Made by a program: the position numbers and the translations under genes. The notes beneath the pieces were generated by a model. The model had not been told where the DNA came from, did not search any database, and worked only from the letters and a program-made list of their open reading frames with translations. From an uncultured Hoeflea sp. (GTDB lineage: Bacteria; Pseudomonadota; Alphaproteobacteria; Rhizobiales; Rhizobiaceae), in contig NZ_CANMVK010000001.1 in the NCBI RefSeq assembly GCF_947501405.1, positions 1,178,001 to 1,242,000 of the forward strand: a DNA stretch of 64,000 nucleotides, given 5' to 3'. This document shows positions 8,069-18,315 of the stretch, piece after piece (position 1 is the stretch's first letter; each line of letters opens with the position of its first letter).

Positions 8069-10012
8069 ATGAGATACGCGCGGGACATCAAATCCGGAGC
8101 GCGCGGCCGACTGTGGCCGCGCCGGGTGTCGTGCGCACTGATTTTGGCGCTTACGCTTTCACTGGCGCTCTCGGCGGGACCTGCCCGGGCGCTGGAGATT
8201 TTCGGTCTCAAACTGTTCGAGCCTGACGAGGCCGAGACCATCGAAGTGGTCGATCCCTTGTCCTATACCGTGTCTTTCACCGTCGACGGGGCTGATCCGG
8301 ATGGAGAGCTCCGCGCTGCGCTCGAGCGGGCGTCGCAATTGGTGCAGGGCGCGGACCGTCCGGTCGCAGGCTCGATCGGCCTCATCCAGCGCGCCAATGG
8401 CGATTTCGAACAGTTGGTCGGCGCGCTCTACGAGAATGCGCGCTATGCCGGCCGGGTCCGCATCCTGCTGGATGGCCGGCGTCTGTCGGAGTTGCCGCCG
8501 GATGCCGATCTGCGGGGTGCCGAACCGGTGCCGGTGCAGATCTCCGTCAAACCGGGCCAGCCGTTCCGGTTTGGCGAGGTCAGCATCCGTAATGCTGATG
8601 GCCAGACCTATGACACATCGCAAGACGGGCTGGTGCCAGGCGCGGTGGCCAAGTCCACGGTGATTCTTACCGCCGAGAAGGCGCTGATCCGCCGGCTGGA
8701 AGGCGAGGGCCACCCCTTCGCGCAGATTGTGGAGCGTGATGTGGTCGCCGATCATGAGCGCGGAGTGATTGATGTGGCGCTGACGGTGGAGGCGGGTCCG
8801 GTAGCGCCCTTCGGCCCGACCGCCGTTGACGGCGCCGAAAGCGTCGACAGCGATTTCATCGCCATGATGGCCGGTGTTCCAGAAGGCGAGACCTATGATC
8901 CCGCCACCCTGACGGCGGCGGCGAGGCGGTTGAGGGCGCTGGAGGTGTTTTCCAGCGTCACCGTACGCGGTAGCGACAGCCTGTCGGCCAATGGGGCGGT
9001 CCCCGTCGACGTTAGCGTTGCCGAGCGAAAGCATCGGTATCTTGGTCTGGGTGCGACATTCTCTTCCACCGATGGCGGGGGAATGGAGGCCTATTGGGGA
9101 CACCGCAACCTGTTCGGCCGGGCCGAAAAATTCCGGCTTGAAGGCTCGGTCAGCGGGCTGGGAAGCACCAGCGAGGCCGAGGATCTGGCCTACCGCGGCG
9201 CAGCGTTGTTTGAAAAACCCGGCGTTCTGGGCCCGGCGTCTAAATTCACCTCGCGGCTTGAGGTGGAGCAGGAAAATCCTGATGCGTTTCGCCGTTTCTC
9301 CATCGAGGGCGCGGTGGGACTGTCTTACGAACTGACGCCGGAGCAGACGGTGTCGGCCGGGATCGTGGTCGAATATGCCGAATTGACCGACAGCTTCAAT
9401 ACCGATCTCGAAACCATCACGGTGGCGCTGCCGCTCGAATATGTCCGCGACACACGCAACGACAAGCTCAATCCGTCCAGCGGCACGCGGCTGGCGCTGC
9501 TGTTCGAGCCCGCCCACGAAATCAACAGCGGCTCAAGTTTTGTCAAATTGCGCGCCGAAGCCTCGGCCTACCGGGCGCTGGATGCGGAAAAACGCTTTGT
9601 TCTGGCCGGACGGGTTGCGGCCGGATCGATCTACGGCGCTGATCTTGCCGATGTTCCCGCCAACCGCCGCTTCTACGCGGGCGGAGGTGGCTCGGTGCGC
9701 GGCTACGGCTTTCATGATATCGGCCCCCGGGACGCGGCCGGCCAGCCGACCGGCGGCCTGTCGTTGCTTGAAACGTCGGCCGAATTGCGCATTCAACTGA
9801 CCGATACGATCGGCATCGTGCCGTTCTTCGACGCCGGGCTGGTGAGTGCCGGCAACCAGTTCTCCGACACCAGCTTCAAGGCCGGTGCCGGACTGGGCCT
9901 GCGCTATCTCACGCCCTTCGGGCCGTTGCGCGTGGATGTGGCGCTGCCGCTCAACAAGGAAGCCGGCGACCCCGACTACGGCCTTTATGCGGGCATAGGA
10001 CAGGCCTTCTAG
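8069..10012 (+). CDS. tamA: TamA-type outer membrane protein of the BamA/Omp85 family
   Basis: A 647-residue protein with an Arg-rich start, a hydrophobic signal segment and a cleavage-like ARALE around residue 42. After this come POTRA-type repeats and a C-terminal Omp85 barrel. The barrel contains GGGGSVRGYGFHDIGP, where VRGY is the conserved lid-loop motif, and the chain ends in IGQAF with a terminal Phe as in barrel proteins. With TamB, encoded two bases downstream, it forms the translocation and assembly module that helps insert outer-membrane proteins and has been linked to lipid transport. Confidence 0.93.
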   Translation: MRYARDIKSGARGRLWPRRVSCALILALTLSLALSAGPARALEIFGLKLFEPDEAETIEVVDPLSYTVSFTVDGADPDGELRAALERASQLVQGADRPVAGSIGLIQRANGDFEQLVGALYENARYAGRVRILLDGRRLSELPPDADLRGAEPVPVQISVKPGQPFRFGEVSIRNADGQTYDTSQDGLVPGAVAKSTVILTAEKALIRRLEGEGHPFAQIVERDVVADHERGVIDVALTVEAGPVAPFGPTAVDGAESVDSDFIAMMAGVPEGETYDPATLTAAARRLRALEVFSSVTVRGSDSLSANGAVPVDVSVAERKHRYLGLGATFSSTDGGGMEAYWGHRNLFGRAEKFRLEGSVSGLGSTSEAEDLAYRGAALFEKPGVLGPASKFTSRLEVEQENPDAFRRFSIEGAVGLSYELTPEQTVSAGIVVEYAELTDSFNTDLETITVALPLEYVRDTRNDKLNPSSGTRLALLFEPAHEINSGSSFVKLRAEASAYRALDAEKRFVLAGRVAAGSIYGADLADVPANRRFYAGGGGSVRGYGFHDIGPRDAAGQPTGGLSLLETSAELRIQLTDTIGIVPFFDAGLVSAGNQFSDTSFKAGAGLGLRYLTPFGPLRVDVALPLNKEAGDPDYGLYAGIGQAF

Positions 10013-10014
10013 TC

Positions 10015-13000
10015 ATGACATTCGCACATCAGGCGAACTCCGGCGGAAGCAGGCGACAACCGAGCCGCATCTGGCGCGTTCTGCGCTGGCTGGTGATCCT
10101 GCTTCTGGTGATCGCGGCGTTTGCGGTCCTGGCGGTGTCGACCGCGCCTGGCGGCCGGCTGATCGCGCTGACCATCAACCGGCTCGGTTCAGGGCCAGAG
10201 CAAAGCGTTGAGATTGACAGTATCAGCGGCGTTCTTTTGGGCTCGACGCGGATCGGTCACGTGCTGGTCAGCGACGCCACCGGTGAGCCCTGGCTGTTGA
10301 TCAAGGGCATTCGGATCGACTGGTCGCCGCTGGCGCTGTTGTCTGCCGGCCTTGCGATTGACGATCTGGAGATCGAACGGGTGGAACTGGCGCGTCTGCC
10401 GGAGGCGGGCGAGGCGGCTTCAGAGCAAAGCGCCGCGCTTCAGCTCCCGCTGGCGGTCGACATCAAACGCTTTCGCGTGTCCGAAATCCTGCTCGGTGAA
10501 CCGGTGGCCGGCAGGCTCGCTGAGTTCGAAGCCAGCGGCGCTCTCAGGGTCGACGCGGCGATCTCCACAGCACTGGCGGATCTGACGATCAACCGGACCG
10601 ACGGGGTCGGCGGCCAGTTCTCGATCGATGCCGATTATCTCGAGGCCGAAGACCGGTTCAACATCTCGGCCAAACTGAGCGAACCCGCCGGCGGGGTGGC
10701 GGCACATCTGCTCGATCTGTCAAAGGACGACGCGGTAAGCCTTTCGGCGACCTCCCAGGGTTCGCTCGCCGACTGGCGGCTGTCGCTCGATGGCTCGATC
10801 AACGATGAAACCGTGGCGTCGCTGATCGGCCGGGTGGTGCGCGGCGAATCTGGCGATGCGGTGTCGATTGAGGCCGAAGGCGGATTCGGAAGGTTTGTGC
10901 CGCCGGCGCTGGCCCAGATGCTTAAGGGACGCAGCGAACTTTTACTCGAGGCGGTGGTCGAACCGGACCGCAGCGGCGCGGTGATCGACATCTTCACCTT
11001 CGCCTCCGCGCAGGTGAGCGCGGAAGGCCGCGGCCGGATTGCGCGCGAGGGTCAGGTCGATCTCAGCGCCTCGTTGTCGCCGCGCCAGGGTGCAGGCCTG
11101 CTGCATTTCGGAGAAGGTGATGGGCGGATCAGCCTGTCGAGGCCGGAAGCGCAGTTGCGCGTCTCAGGCGATGCCGAGGAAGCGGCGGTGCGGCTGGTCG
11201 CCTCCACCGATCTTATTCGAGGTGCGGAATTCAGCGCCGACGAGGTGTCGGCGGTGGTGAACTTCGACCAGTTCTCCTTCGCTACCCGCAGCGGCGTCGG
11301 GCAGGTGGAGGCCGAAATTGCGGCCGTCGGGTCTGCCAATGACATGCTGGCGCGCGCGGTTGCCGGTGGTGTCCGGCTCTCCGGCGATGTGACGCTCGGC
11401 GACGATGGCGCGATTTTCAGCGATCAAATCAGGCTGGCGTCCGCGGCGAGCGAGGTCCTGCTCAAACAATTGAGCTACGATCAGGACGGGGCTCTGCAGG
11501 TGCAAGCCTCGGGAACCATGCGCAGCGCCGTGCTGTCAGGCCAGGCTTCGGGGCTGTTGGGCGACCAACTGGTGTTCTCCGCCACGGCATCGCGGGAGAC
11601 CGGTGGCGACTTCGCGGTCGAGGATTTCGAAGTCTCGGCAGACCATGCCAGCGCCTCGGGAGCGGTGACGCTTGCGGCAGACGGCGCGATTTCGGCCGAA
11701 TTGCAGGCGCGCCTGGCCAATCTCGCCGGGTTGAGCGACGGGGTTTCAGGCGCATTGCAGTTCGACGCCAAGGTGGCGGGCTCGACGGCCGCACCGGCCT
11801 TTGAAGCTCAACTGCGCGGAGAGGCGCTTCGCGTGCAGGGCAGGGACCTGTCGGATTTGCGGCTCGAAGCCAAAGGTGTCGCCGATCCGGCTTCGCCCCG
11901 CGCCGATATCGCGCTCAGCGGAGAGCTGGATGGTCAGCCGATCAATGGCACGGTCAATTTGACACAATCAGACGGCGTCATCCGGATCGATCCGCTGCGG
12001 CTCGACGTGACGGCCAATCTTATTACGGGGTCACTGACCCTGGATGAGGCCAACAGGCCGCTGGGTACCATCGATTTCGATCTTGGAGACATCGGATCCC
12101 TATCCGCGCTGGCTTTACAAGACATCAGCGGTACTGGCGGCGGCACGATGCGTTTTAATGTCATCGACGGGCGTTCAGTGGCTGACATCGTTCTGGCCTT
12201 CCCTTCGCTCTCCAGCGACGCATTTGCAATCAATGACACCCGGATCGACCTGCTGGTTGATGATCTGTTTGGCGCTCCGAAGCCCGAAGGCACACTGGAG
12301 ATCGCCTCGGCGCGCGCTGGCGAAACCGATGTGTCTGGCCTGCGACTGGGATTCTCCCAGGCCGAAGACTGGACCAGGTTTGACGGCAAGGCCCGGGCTG
12401 CCGGCCTGCCGGTGACGATTGACGGCCGCGCCAGGCCAACGGATTCCGGTGCGGAACTCGAACTCACAGCTGGTCAAGTCGTCTTCCAAGGGCTTCAAAT
12501 CGCGTTAAGCGGCCCGGCCCGCGCAGTGATTGCTGATGGCGCCACCCGGATCGAGCGGCTGGTGATTTCGCCGGGCGGCGGCGCAGTGGCGGTCACCGGT
12601 ACGGCCGGCGAGCAGCTTGATCTGAACGTGGTCATCACCAATGTTCCGTTGAGCGCGGTTAACGCGGTGTCGCCGGGCGCGGGGCTGTCGGGCGATGTGT
12701 CGGGCAGGCTGGTGGTCAGCGGCGCGTCCTCGGCACCGGTCGTCAACTACACACTGACCGGTAACAGGGTGCGTGCCGCGGCGGCCTCCTCGGTGGCCGA
12801 TGTGGCGCTCACAATCAACGCGAACGGGGCATTGCGCAACGGGCGGCTGGGAGTAAACACCCGCGCCAGCGGTGGCGGTCTTGCCTTCACCGCCACCGGC
12901 GGGGTGGAGACAGGCGGGACCCGGCAAATCTCCCTGGATATTGACGGTACCGCGCCGTTTTCGCTTGTTTCGGCACCGCTGGCCGCGCAAGGGCTGGCGC

Positions 13001-14223
13001 TCAGCGGCGGGGTTCGGCTCAACCTGTCGGTCAAGGGGCCCGCCGCATCGCCACGCATCGCCGGCACGATCAGCACTGCCGATGCGCGCTTGGTTGACGG
13101 CCGCTCCGGGATCGCGATCAACAATCTCGCCGCCGATATCGGTCTCACTCCCGGTCAGGCAACAATTCGGGCATTGTCGGGCGAGCTGTCGTCAGGAGGC
13201 CAGATCAGCGGGTCGGGCACCATTGGGCTCGAACCGGGATCAGGCTATCCGGCTGATCTCAAACTTGGCGTGGAGCGCGGCCGCTATGCCGACGGGCAGA
13301 TGGTGGCTACCCAGTTTAACGCCGATCTTTCGCTTTCGGGCCGCCTGTTGCAACTGCCGCAACTTGGCGGCGTGGTGCGACTGGATGAGACCACGATCTC
13401 CATTCCCGACACTTTGCCCGCATCGATTTCGCAGCTCGATGTCTCCCACAAGAACGCACCGGCGGCCATCGAGGCGCAGTCCGAGCGCCTATCGCCGCAC
13501 AGCGGGTCAAGCGCCTCGGGCGGATTGGGCCTCGATCTTACTGTGCAGGCGACCCGGATTTATGTGCGCGGGCGCGGTCTCGATGCTGAACTTGGCGGCT
13601 CGGTCCGGCTGACCGGAACCACTGCATCGCCGCGGGCTGCGGGCGGGTTCGACCTGGCGCGCGGTCGGTTGAGTATTCTGGGCAAGCGGCTTGATTTCGA
13701 CCGGGGCAAGATCGGCTTCGCCGGGTCATTGATTCCGGTCCTCGATTTCGCCGCCTCCAGCCAGGCCGGGTCCTCCACCGCGACAGTGCTGGTGACCGGA
13801 CCTGCCAACCGGCCTGAATTCAGTTTCACCTCGAGCCCGGAGATGCCCGAGGACGAAGTGATGGCGCTGTTGATCTTCGGCCGTTCGCTCAACGATCTTT
13901 CGGCTGTGCAGATCGCGCAATTGGCACAAGCCGCAGGGCAACTGACCGGCGTGGTTTCGGGCGGCGGACTGGTCGAGCAATTGCGGCGGGCCACCGGTGT
14001 TGACGATATTGATGTTCGCACCGACGAGGACACCGGCGAAACCTCGGTCGGTGTCGGTAAATATCTCAATGATCGCACCTATTTCGGGCTTGAAAGCGGC
14101 GGCTCGGCGGGAGCGGGCAAGGCGCGGATCGATCTCGACATCGGTCGCGGCATAAAACTGCGCGGCGAGGCCGATTCCAGCGGCGAGACCAAGGGCGGCA
14201 TCTTTTTCGAGCGGGAATACTAA
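10015..14223 (+). CDS. tamB: translocation and assembly module protein TamB
   Basis: A 1402-residue protein with one N-terminal membrane helix (about residues 22-45: VLRWLVILLLVIAAFAVLAV) followed by a long, repetitive, beta-rich periplasmic stretch and the DUF490 C-terminal domain. The C-terminal part shows the typical MPEDEVMALLIFGRS and a final GGIFFEREY. AsmA-like TamB proteins span the periplasm and meet TamA at the outer membrane. The gene starts two bases after the tamA stop, so the pair is one translational unit. Confidence 0.94.
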   Translation: MTFAHQANSGGSRRQPSRIWRVLRWLVILLLVIAAFAVLAVSTAPGGRLIALTINRLGSGPEQSVEIDSISGVLLGSTRIGHVLVSDATGEPWLLIKGIRIDWSPLALLSAGLAIDDLEIERVELARLPEAGEAASEQSAALQLPLAVDIKRFRVSEILLGEPVAGRLAEFEASGALRVDAAISTALADLTINRTDGVGGQFSIDADYLEAEDRFNISAKLSEPAGGVAAHLLDLSKDDAVSLSATSQGSLADWRLSLDGSINDETVASLIGRVVRGESGDAVSIEAEGGFGRFVPPALAQMLKGRSELLLEAVVEPDRSGAVIDIFTFASAQVSAEGRGRIAREGQVDLSASLSPRQGAGLLHFGEGDGRISLSRPEAQLRVSGDAEEAAVRLVASTDLIRGAEFSADEVSAVVNFDQFSFATRSGVGQVEAEIAAVGSANDMLARAVAGGVRLSGDVTLGDDGAIFSDQIRLASAASEVLLKQLSYDQDGALQVQASGTMRSAVLSGQASGLLGDQLVFSATASRETGGDFAVEDFEVSADHASASGAVTLAADGAISAELQARLANLAGLSDGVSGALQFDAKVAGSTAAPAFEAQLRGEALRVQGRDLSDLRLEAKGVADPASPRADIALSGELDGQPINGTVNLTQSDGVIRIDPLRLDVTANLITGSLTLDEANRPLGTIDFDLGDIGSLSALALQDISGTGGGTMRFNVIDGRSVADIVLAFPSLSSDAFAINDTRIDLLVDDLFGAPKPEGTLEIASARAGETDVSGLRLGFSQAEDWTRFDGKARAAGLPVTIDGRARPTDSGAELELTAGQVVFQGLQIALSGPARAVIADGATRIERLVISPGGGAVAVTGTAGEQLDLNVVITNVPLSAVNAVSPGAGLSGDVSGRLVVSGASSAPVVNYTLTGNRVRAAAASSVADVALTINANGALRNGRLGVNTRASGGGLAFTATGGVETGGTRQISLDIDGTAPFSLVSAPLAAQGLALSGGVRLNLSVKGPAASPRIAGTISTADARLVDGRSGIAINNLAADIGLTPGQATIRALSGELSSGGQISGSGTIGLEPGSGYPADLKLGVERGRYADGQMVATQFNADLSLSGRLLQLPQLGGVVRLDETTISIPDTLPASISQLDVSHKNAPAAIEAQSERLSPHSGSSASGGLGLDLTVQATRIYVRGRGLDAELGGSVRLTGTTASPRAAGGFDLARGRLSILGKRLDFDRGKIGFAGSLIPVLDFAASSQAGSSTATVLVTGPANRPEFSFTSSPEMPEDEVMALLIFGRSLNDLSAVQIAQLAQAAGQLTGVVSGGGLVEQLRRATGVDDIDVRTDEDTGETSVGVGKYLNDRTYFGLESGGSAGAGKARIDLDIGRGIKLRGEADSSGETKGGIFFEREY

Positions 14224-14364
14224 CCGCAACGCGGAAGTTCACCGCAAGTTGATCAGGCTTCGGGCTTGAGAGGGCGGGCACGCGCGATCGCGCGATTGAA
14301 ATCCCCGGTCGTCCGCACCATTTTCAAACCCTGTATTGAATTGCTTCCCCTAAGGAGCCGCCTG

Positions 14365-14814
14365 ATGAGCAAAAGCTATTCCAAATCCGATGACGCCATC
14401 TCCAAACTGACGCCCGAGCAGTTTCGTGTCACACAGCAAAGCGGCACCGAACGGCCGTTCACCGGCGAATACAATGACAACAAGGCGGCCGGCATCTATG
14501 TTGATATCGTCTCGGGTGAACCGTTGTTTGCCTCCTCGGACAAATTCGACAGCGGGTGCGGATGGCCGAGTTTCACCAAGCCGATCGAGCCCGCGCATGT
14601 GGCCGAGTTGCGTGACGCCAGCCATGGTATGATCCGCACGGAAGTGCGCTCCAAGCACGGCGACAGCCATTTGGGACATGTGTTTCCCGATGGTCCGCAA
14701 GACCGTGGCGGATTGCGCTATTGCATCAACTCGGCCTCGTTGCGCTTCATTGCCAAGGCCGACATGGCGGCCGAAGGCTACGGCGACTATATTGACCAGG
14801 TGGAGGATATCTAG
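14365..14814 (+). CDS. msrB: peptide-methionine (R)-S-oxide reductase MsrB
   Basis: A 149-residue enzyme that reduces methionine-R-sulfoxide in proteins. The active-site segment [12 protein letters not shown] and the family signature SGCGWPSF are present. The two CxxC pairs that hold zinc in many MsrBs are absent: the region before GCGWPSF reads [14 protein letters not shown], with no cysteines. The start is the ATG after TAAGGAG; an in-frame upstream extension has no ribosome-binding site. The stop codon directly abuts the msrA start, so the two repair enzymes are made together. Confidence 0.95.
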   Translation: MSKSYSKSDDAISKLTPEQFRVTQQSGTERPFTGEYNDNKAAGIYVDIVSGEPLFASSDKFDSGCGWPSFTKPIEPAHVAELRDASHGMIRTEVRSKHGDSHLGHVFPDGPQDRGGLRYCINSASLRFIAKADMAAEGYGDYIDQVEDI

Positions 14815-15321
14815 ATGAGCGAACGTGCAGTACTGGCCGGCGGCTGTTTCTGGGGCATGCAGGACCTGATCCGCAAACTCGACGGTGTCGAAGACACACG
14901 GGTGGGTTACACCGGCGGCGATGTGAAAAACGCAACCTACCGCAATCACGGTACCCATGCCGAAGGCATTGAGATCATCTACGACCCGAACCGGATCAGC
15001 TACCGTGATCTGCTGGAGTTCTTCTTCCAAATCCACGATCCGTCCACGCCGAACCGGCAGGGCAATGATCGGGGCATGTCCTACCGCTCGGCGGTCTACT
15101 ATGCCGATGAGGTGCAGAGGCAGACTGCGCTCGACACCATCGCCGATGTCGAGGCGTCGGGGCTCTGGCCCGGCAAGGTGGTGACCGAAGTCGAACCGGT
15201 CGGGGAATTCTGGGAGGCTGAACCCGAGCACCAGGATTATCTGGAGCGGATCCCCCATGGCTATACCTGCCATTTTCCGCGTCCGGGCTGGGTGTTGCCC
15301 CGCCGTGATGCGGCCGAATAG
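14815..15321 (+). CDS. msrA: peptide-methionine (S)-S-oxide reductase MsrA
   Basis: A 168-residue enzyme that reduces methionine-S-sulfoxide. The catalytic motif [10 protein letters not shown] sits at residues 8-17, and GYTGG plus [11 protein letters not shown] follow as in the family. It starts immediately after the msrB stop. With MsrB it covers both sulfoxide epimers. No signal peptide is seen, so it acts in the cytoplasm. Confidence 0.96.
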   Translation: MSERAVLAGGCFWGMQDLIRKLDGVEDTRVGYTGGDVKNATYRNHGTHAEGIEIIYDPNRISYRDLLEFFFQIHDPSTPNRQGNDRGMSYRSAVYYADEVQRQTALDTIADVEASGLWPGKVVTEVEPVGEFWEAEPEHQDYLERIPHGYTCHFPRPGWVLPRRDAAE

Positions 15322-15353
15322 ACCGACGCGCATCGTTTAGACAAAAAATCGGC

Positions 15354-15375
15354 ACGGCCGGCGCAAGTCGGCCGT
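15354..15375. terminator. GC-rich hairpin between msrA and selO
   Basis: A perfect 7-bp inverted repeat, ACGGCCG and CGGCCGT, with an 8-base loop, 32 bases after the msrA stop. It has no T-run, so termination is doubtful; it may only protect the mRNA end. Confidence 0.35.
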
Positions 15376-15422
15376 TGACGTTGGGGCTCCAGCCTGCCGG
15401 ACAATGATCAGGACACAAGCCT

Positions 15423-16901
15423 ATGGCCATCGCCGCCTTTGAATTCGACAACAGCTATGCCCGCGAGCTCGAGGGCTTCTACGTGCCCTGGAAGGGAGCG
15501 GAGGTGCCGGAACCGAAGATGATCCGATTCAATCGGCCTCTCGCCGAGGAGCTGGGCCTTGATGCCGATGCGCTTGACAGCCAGGCGGGGGCGGCGATCT
15601 TTGCAGGGCATACGGCGCCAGCTGGGGCGACGCCGCTGGCGATGGCCTATGCGGGCCATCAGTTCGGCGGGTTTTCCCCGCAATTGGGCGATGGCCGGGC
15701 GCTGCTTCTGGGCGAAGTGATCGACCGCTCGGGCACCCGCCGCGACATCCATCTCAAAGGGTCCGGCCGGACGCCGTTTTCCCGTGGCGGTGACGGAAAG
15801 GCTGTGCTGGGCCCGGTGCTGCGTGAATATATCATCGGCGAAGCCATGCATGTGCTGGGTGTGCCGACCACGCGAGCGCTCGCGGCAGTGACCACCGGCG
15901 AGGAGATCATGCGTCAAAACGGGCCGGAACCGGGCGCGGTGCTGGCGCGGGTGGCATCGAGCCATCTTCGGGTCGGCACATTCCAGTTTTTCGCAGCCCG
16001 CGGCGAGACCGACCGGTTGCGCCAGCTGGCCGATTACGCCATTGCCCGGCATTGTCCCGAACTTCAGGGCCAACCCGACCGCTATCTCGGCCTGCTGCGC
16101 CAGGTGCGCGACCGGCAGGCGGCGCTGGTGGCGCAATGGATGCTTGTGGGCTTCGTGCACGGGGTGATGAACACCGACAATATGACGATATCCGGGGAGA
16201 CCATCGACTACGGCCCTTGCGCCTTTGTCGATGAATATGATCCGGCGGCGGTTTTCAGCTCCATCGACCAACATGGCCGCTACGCCTATCGCAATCAGCC
16301 GATGATCGCGCAATGGAACCTGGCGCGGCTGGCGGAAACGCTGCTTGATCTGATCAATCCGGACGACAGAGAGGACGCCGTGCGCCAGGCCTCTGACGCG
16401 ATCAACGGCTTTCAGGAGGTCTATGAGCGGGAATGGCTTTCCGGGATGCGCCGGAAGCTTGGCCTTGACCGGGCGGAAGAAGGCGACCTGGAACTGGCGA
16501 CAGGGCTACTGGCCTCCATGGAGGGGCAAGGCGTCGACTTCACACGGCTGTTCCGGGCGCTTGGCGACGCCGCAACCGGCGAGGCCGGGGCGGCTTTGGC
16601 GCTGTTTGACGATAGCACCGCGTTTGATGCCTGGCTCACCCGCTATCAGGCCCGGTTCGCGCGGGAGTTCGGCGCGGCGGAAGACAGGGTTGCGGGAATG
16701 AACCGGGTCAATCCGGTCTACATTCCGCGCAACCATCTGGTTGAAGCGGCGCTCGACGCGGCCACTGCCGGCGACCTGGCGCCGTTCGAGCGGCTAATGC
16801 AGGCTTTGGCCGACCCGTTTTCCGTGCGCGTTGGCTTCGATGTCTACGCGCTTGGCGCGCCCGGCGACTTCGGGCCCTACACCACCTATTGCGGCACCTG
16901 A
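15423..16901 (+). CDS. selO: SelO/YdiU family protein adenylyltransferase
   Basis: A 492-residue pseudokinase-fold enzyme; family members transfer AMP to Ser, Thr or Tyr of proteins in redox stress. Family blocks are clear: QLGDGRALLLGE, LKGSGRTPFSRGGDGKAVLG, GVMNTDNMTISGETIDYGPC. The last contains the Asn and Asp that coordinate metal. The length fits standard bacterial SelO. Its place after msrB-msrA fits a redox theme, though 101 bases and a hairpin separate them. Confidence 0.92.
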   Translation: MAIAAFEFDNSYARELEGFYVPWKGAEVPEPKMIRFNRPLAEELGLDADALDSQAGAAIFAGHTAPAGATPLAMAYAGHQFGGFSPQLGDGRALLLGEVIDRSGTRRDIHLKGSGRTPFSRGGDGKAVLGPVLREYIIGEAMHVLGVPTTRALAAVTTGEEIMRQNGPEPGAVLARVASSHLRVGTFQFFAARGETDRLRQLADYAIARHCPELQGQPDRYLGLLRQVRDRQAALVAQWMLVGFVHGVMNTDNMTISGETIDYGPCAFVDEYDPAAVFSSIDQHGRYAYRNQPMIAQWNLARLAETLLDLINPDDREDAVRQASDAINGFQEVYEREWLSGMRRKLGLDRAEEGDLELATGLLASMEGQGVDFTRLFRALGDAATGEAGAALALFDDSTAFDAWLTRYQARFAREFGAAEDRVAGMNRVNPVYIPRNHLVEAALDAATAGDLAPFERLMQALADPFSVRVGFDVYALGAPGDFGPYTTYCGT

Positions 16902-17063
16902 GCGGTCCAGGTTGCCCGGGACTTGTGAGGCTCACTCGACTGTTTGCTAACGCGGCCCTCGCCAATGTGATGAGGCTTGATCGGCTGGATGCGGTGGCGC
17001 GGTAGCCAGCGCCCGTGCGACCGGTCATAGTCGGTGTTGCGGCGTGTGTGAGGGGAGTGATCG

Positions 17064-18275
17064 ATGAATGTTGATTTCGCATGGGTGATCCTGGGCATCC
17101 TCGGTGCATTCATCGTCTATTCGCTGCTGTCTAAGGTGATCGACCGCTCACTTTTGACGCTGCCGATCCTTTTCATGGGCCTGGGTTATGCGCTCTCCGA
17201 GCCTCTGCACGCTGCGGCCCCGCCTGAAGTCCTGCATGAAGGCAAGCGGCTGTTGGCCGAAATCACCCTGGTGCTGGTGCTGTTTTCCGACGCCTCGCGG
17301 GTCCGTTTTGCACGGCTTCGCCAAAACTGGAAACTGCCGAGCCGGATGTTGCTGATCGGCCTGCCGTTGTCGATTGCGCTGGGGACGCTGGTGACCTTTC
17401 TGGTGAATCCGGGAAGCGGGTTCGCCATGGCGCTGTTAACGGCGGCGGTGCTGACGCCCACCGATGCGGCACTCGGTCAGGCGGTTATGGCCGATCCGGA
17501 TGTGCCGGAACGGCTGAGCGAAACGATCAATGTTGAAAGCGGGCTCAATGACGGGCTGGTGCTGCCCTTCGTGCTGCTGGGCGCCATTCTGGCCTCAGCC
17601 GGAATGGCCGGTGCCCAGACCGATGGGCTGGCGCTTGCGGCAATCACGCAGATCGTTCTCGGCCCTGTCGCGGGCATTGTGGTCGGATGGAGCGTGGCCA
17701 AGGCAATGGATCTGGCGCAATCGCGCGGCTGGGTCTACGAGGCGGCGGAGGGCGTGGTGTTTCTGGCTGCAGCCTTTGCCGCCTATATGGCGGCGGAAGT
17801 GATAGGCGGCAATGGCTTCATCGCCGCCTTCGTGGCCGGCATGGTGTTCGCCAACAGCTACAAGCACGATATCCGTTTTGTTCGCGACTTCATGGAGGGC
17901 GCCGGCCAACTCCTGACCATGGCGGCCTTTTTAGTATTCGGCGGGCTGCTGCTGCCCGACGGGCTTGCCCATGCCAGCGCCCGCGCGGTGATTCTGGCGG
18001 TACTGTTCCTGACCGTAGTGCGGGTGGGGGCGATTTGGCTGTCGCTGTTGGGCACGGGGCTTGCAACCCGGGAGAAGCTGTTTCTTGGCTGGTTTGGTCC
18101 GCGCGGCCTGGCTTCGATCCTGTTCACACTGGTGATTATGGATGAGTTCGATTTCCCCAACGAGCAGGAGCTTTTAGCCTGCGTGTCGATGACGGTGGCG
18201 CTGTCGATTCTCGCCCACGGGCTGACCTCGACGCCACTTGCCAAGCGCATCGGCAAAAGCGGCAAAAAGGCCTAG
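17064..18275 (+). CDS. cation:proton antiporter, CPA1 (NhaP-like) family
   Basis: A 403-residue integral membrane protein with about 11-12 hydrophobic segments over its whole length. The CPA1 signatures are visible: LTPTDAALGQAV in the middle and VESGLNDGLVLPFV, whose Asn-Asp pair is the ion-binding site of electroneutral NhaP-type exchangers. FGPRGLASIL near the end is also typical. GAGGGGAGTGATCG before the ATG provides a ribosome-binding site. It likely exchanges Na+ or K+ for H+ at the inner membrane. There is no cytoplasmic TrkA-C tail. Confidence 0.88.
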   Translation: MNVDFAWVILGILGAFIVYSLLSKVIDRSLLTLPILFMGLGYALSEPLHAAAPPEVLHEGKRLLAEITLVLVLFSDASRVRFARLRQNWKLPSRMLLIGLPLSIALGTLVTFLVNPGSGFAMALLTAAVLTPTDAALGQAVMADPDVPERLSETINVESGLNDGLVLPFVLLGAILASAGMAGAQTDGLALAAITQIVLGPVAGIVVGWSVAKAMDLAQSRGWVYEAAEGVVFLAAAFAAYMAAEVIGGNGFIAAFVAGMVFANSYKHDIRFVRDFMEGAGQLLTMAAFLVFGGLLLPDGLAHASARAVILAVLFLTVVRVGAIWLSLLGTGLATREKLFLGWFGPRGLASILFTLVIMDEFDFPNEQELLACVSMTVALSILAHGLTSTPLAKRIGKSGKKA

Positions 18276-18315
18276 AGACAAAGGGTTCGCGGCCAGGTCA
18301 GATAGAATTTTGAGC

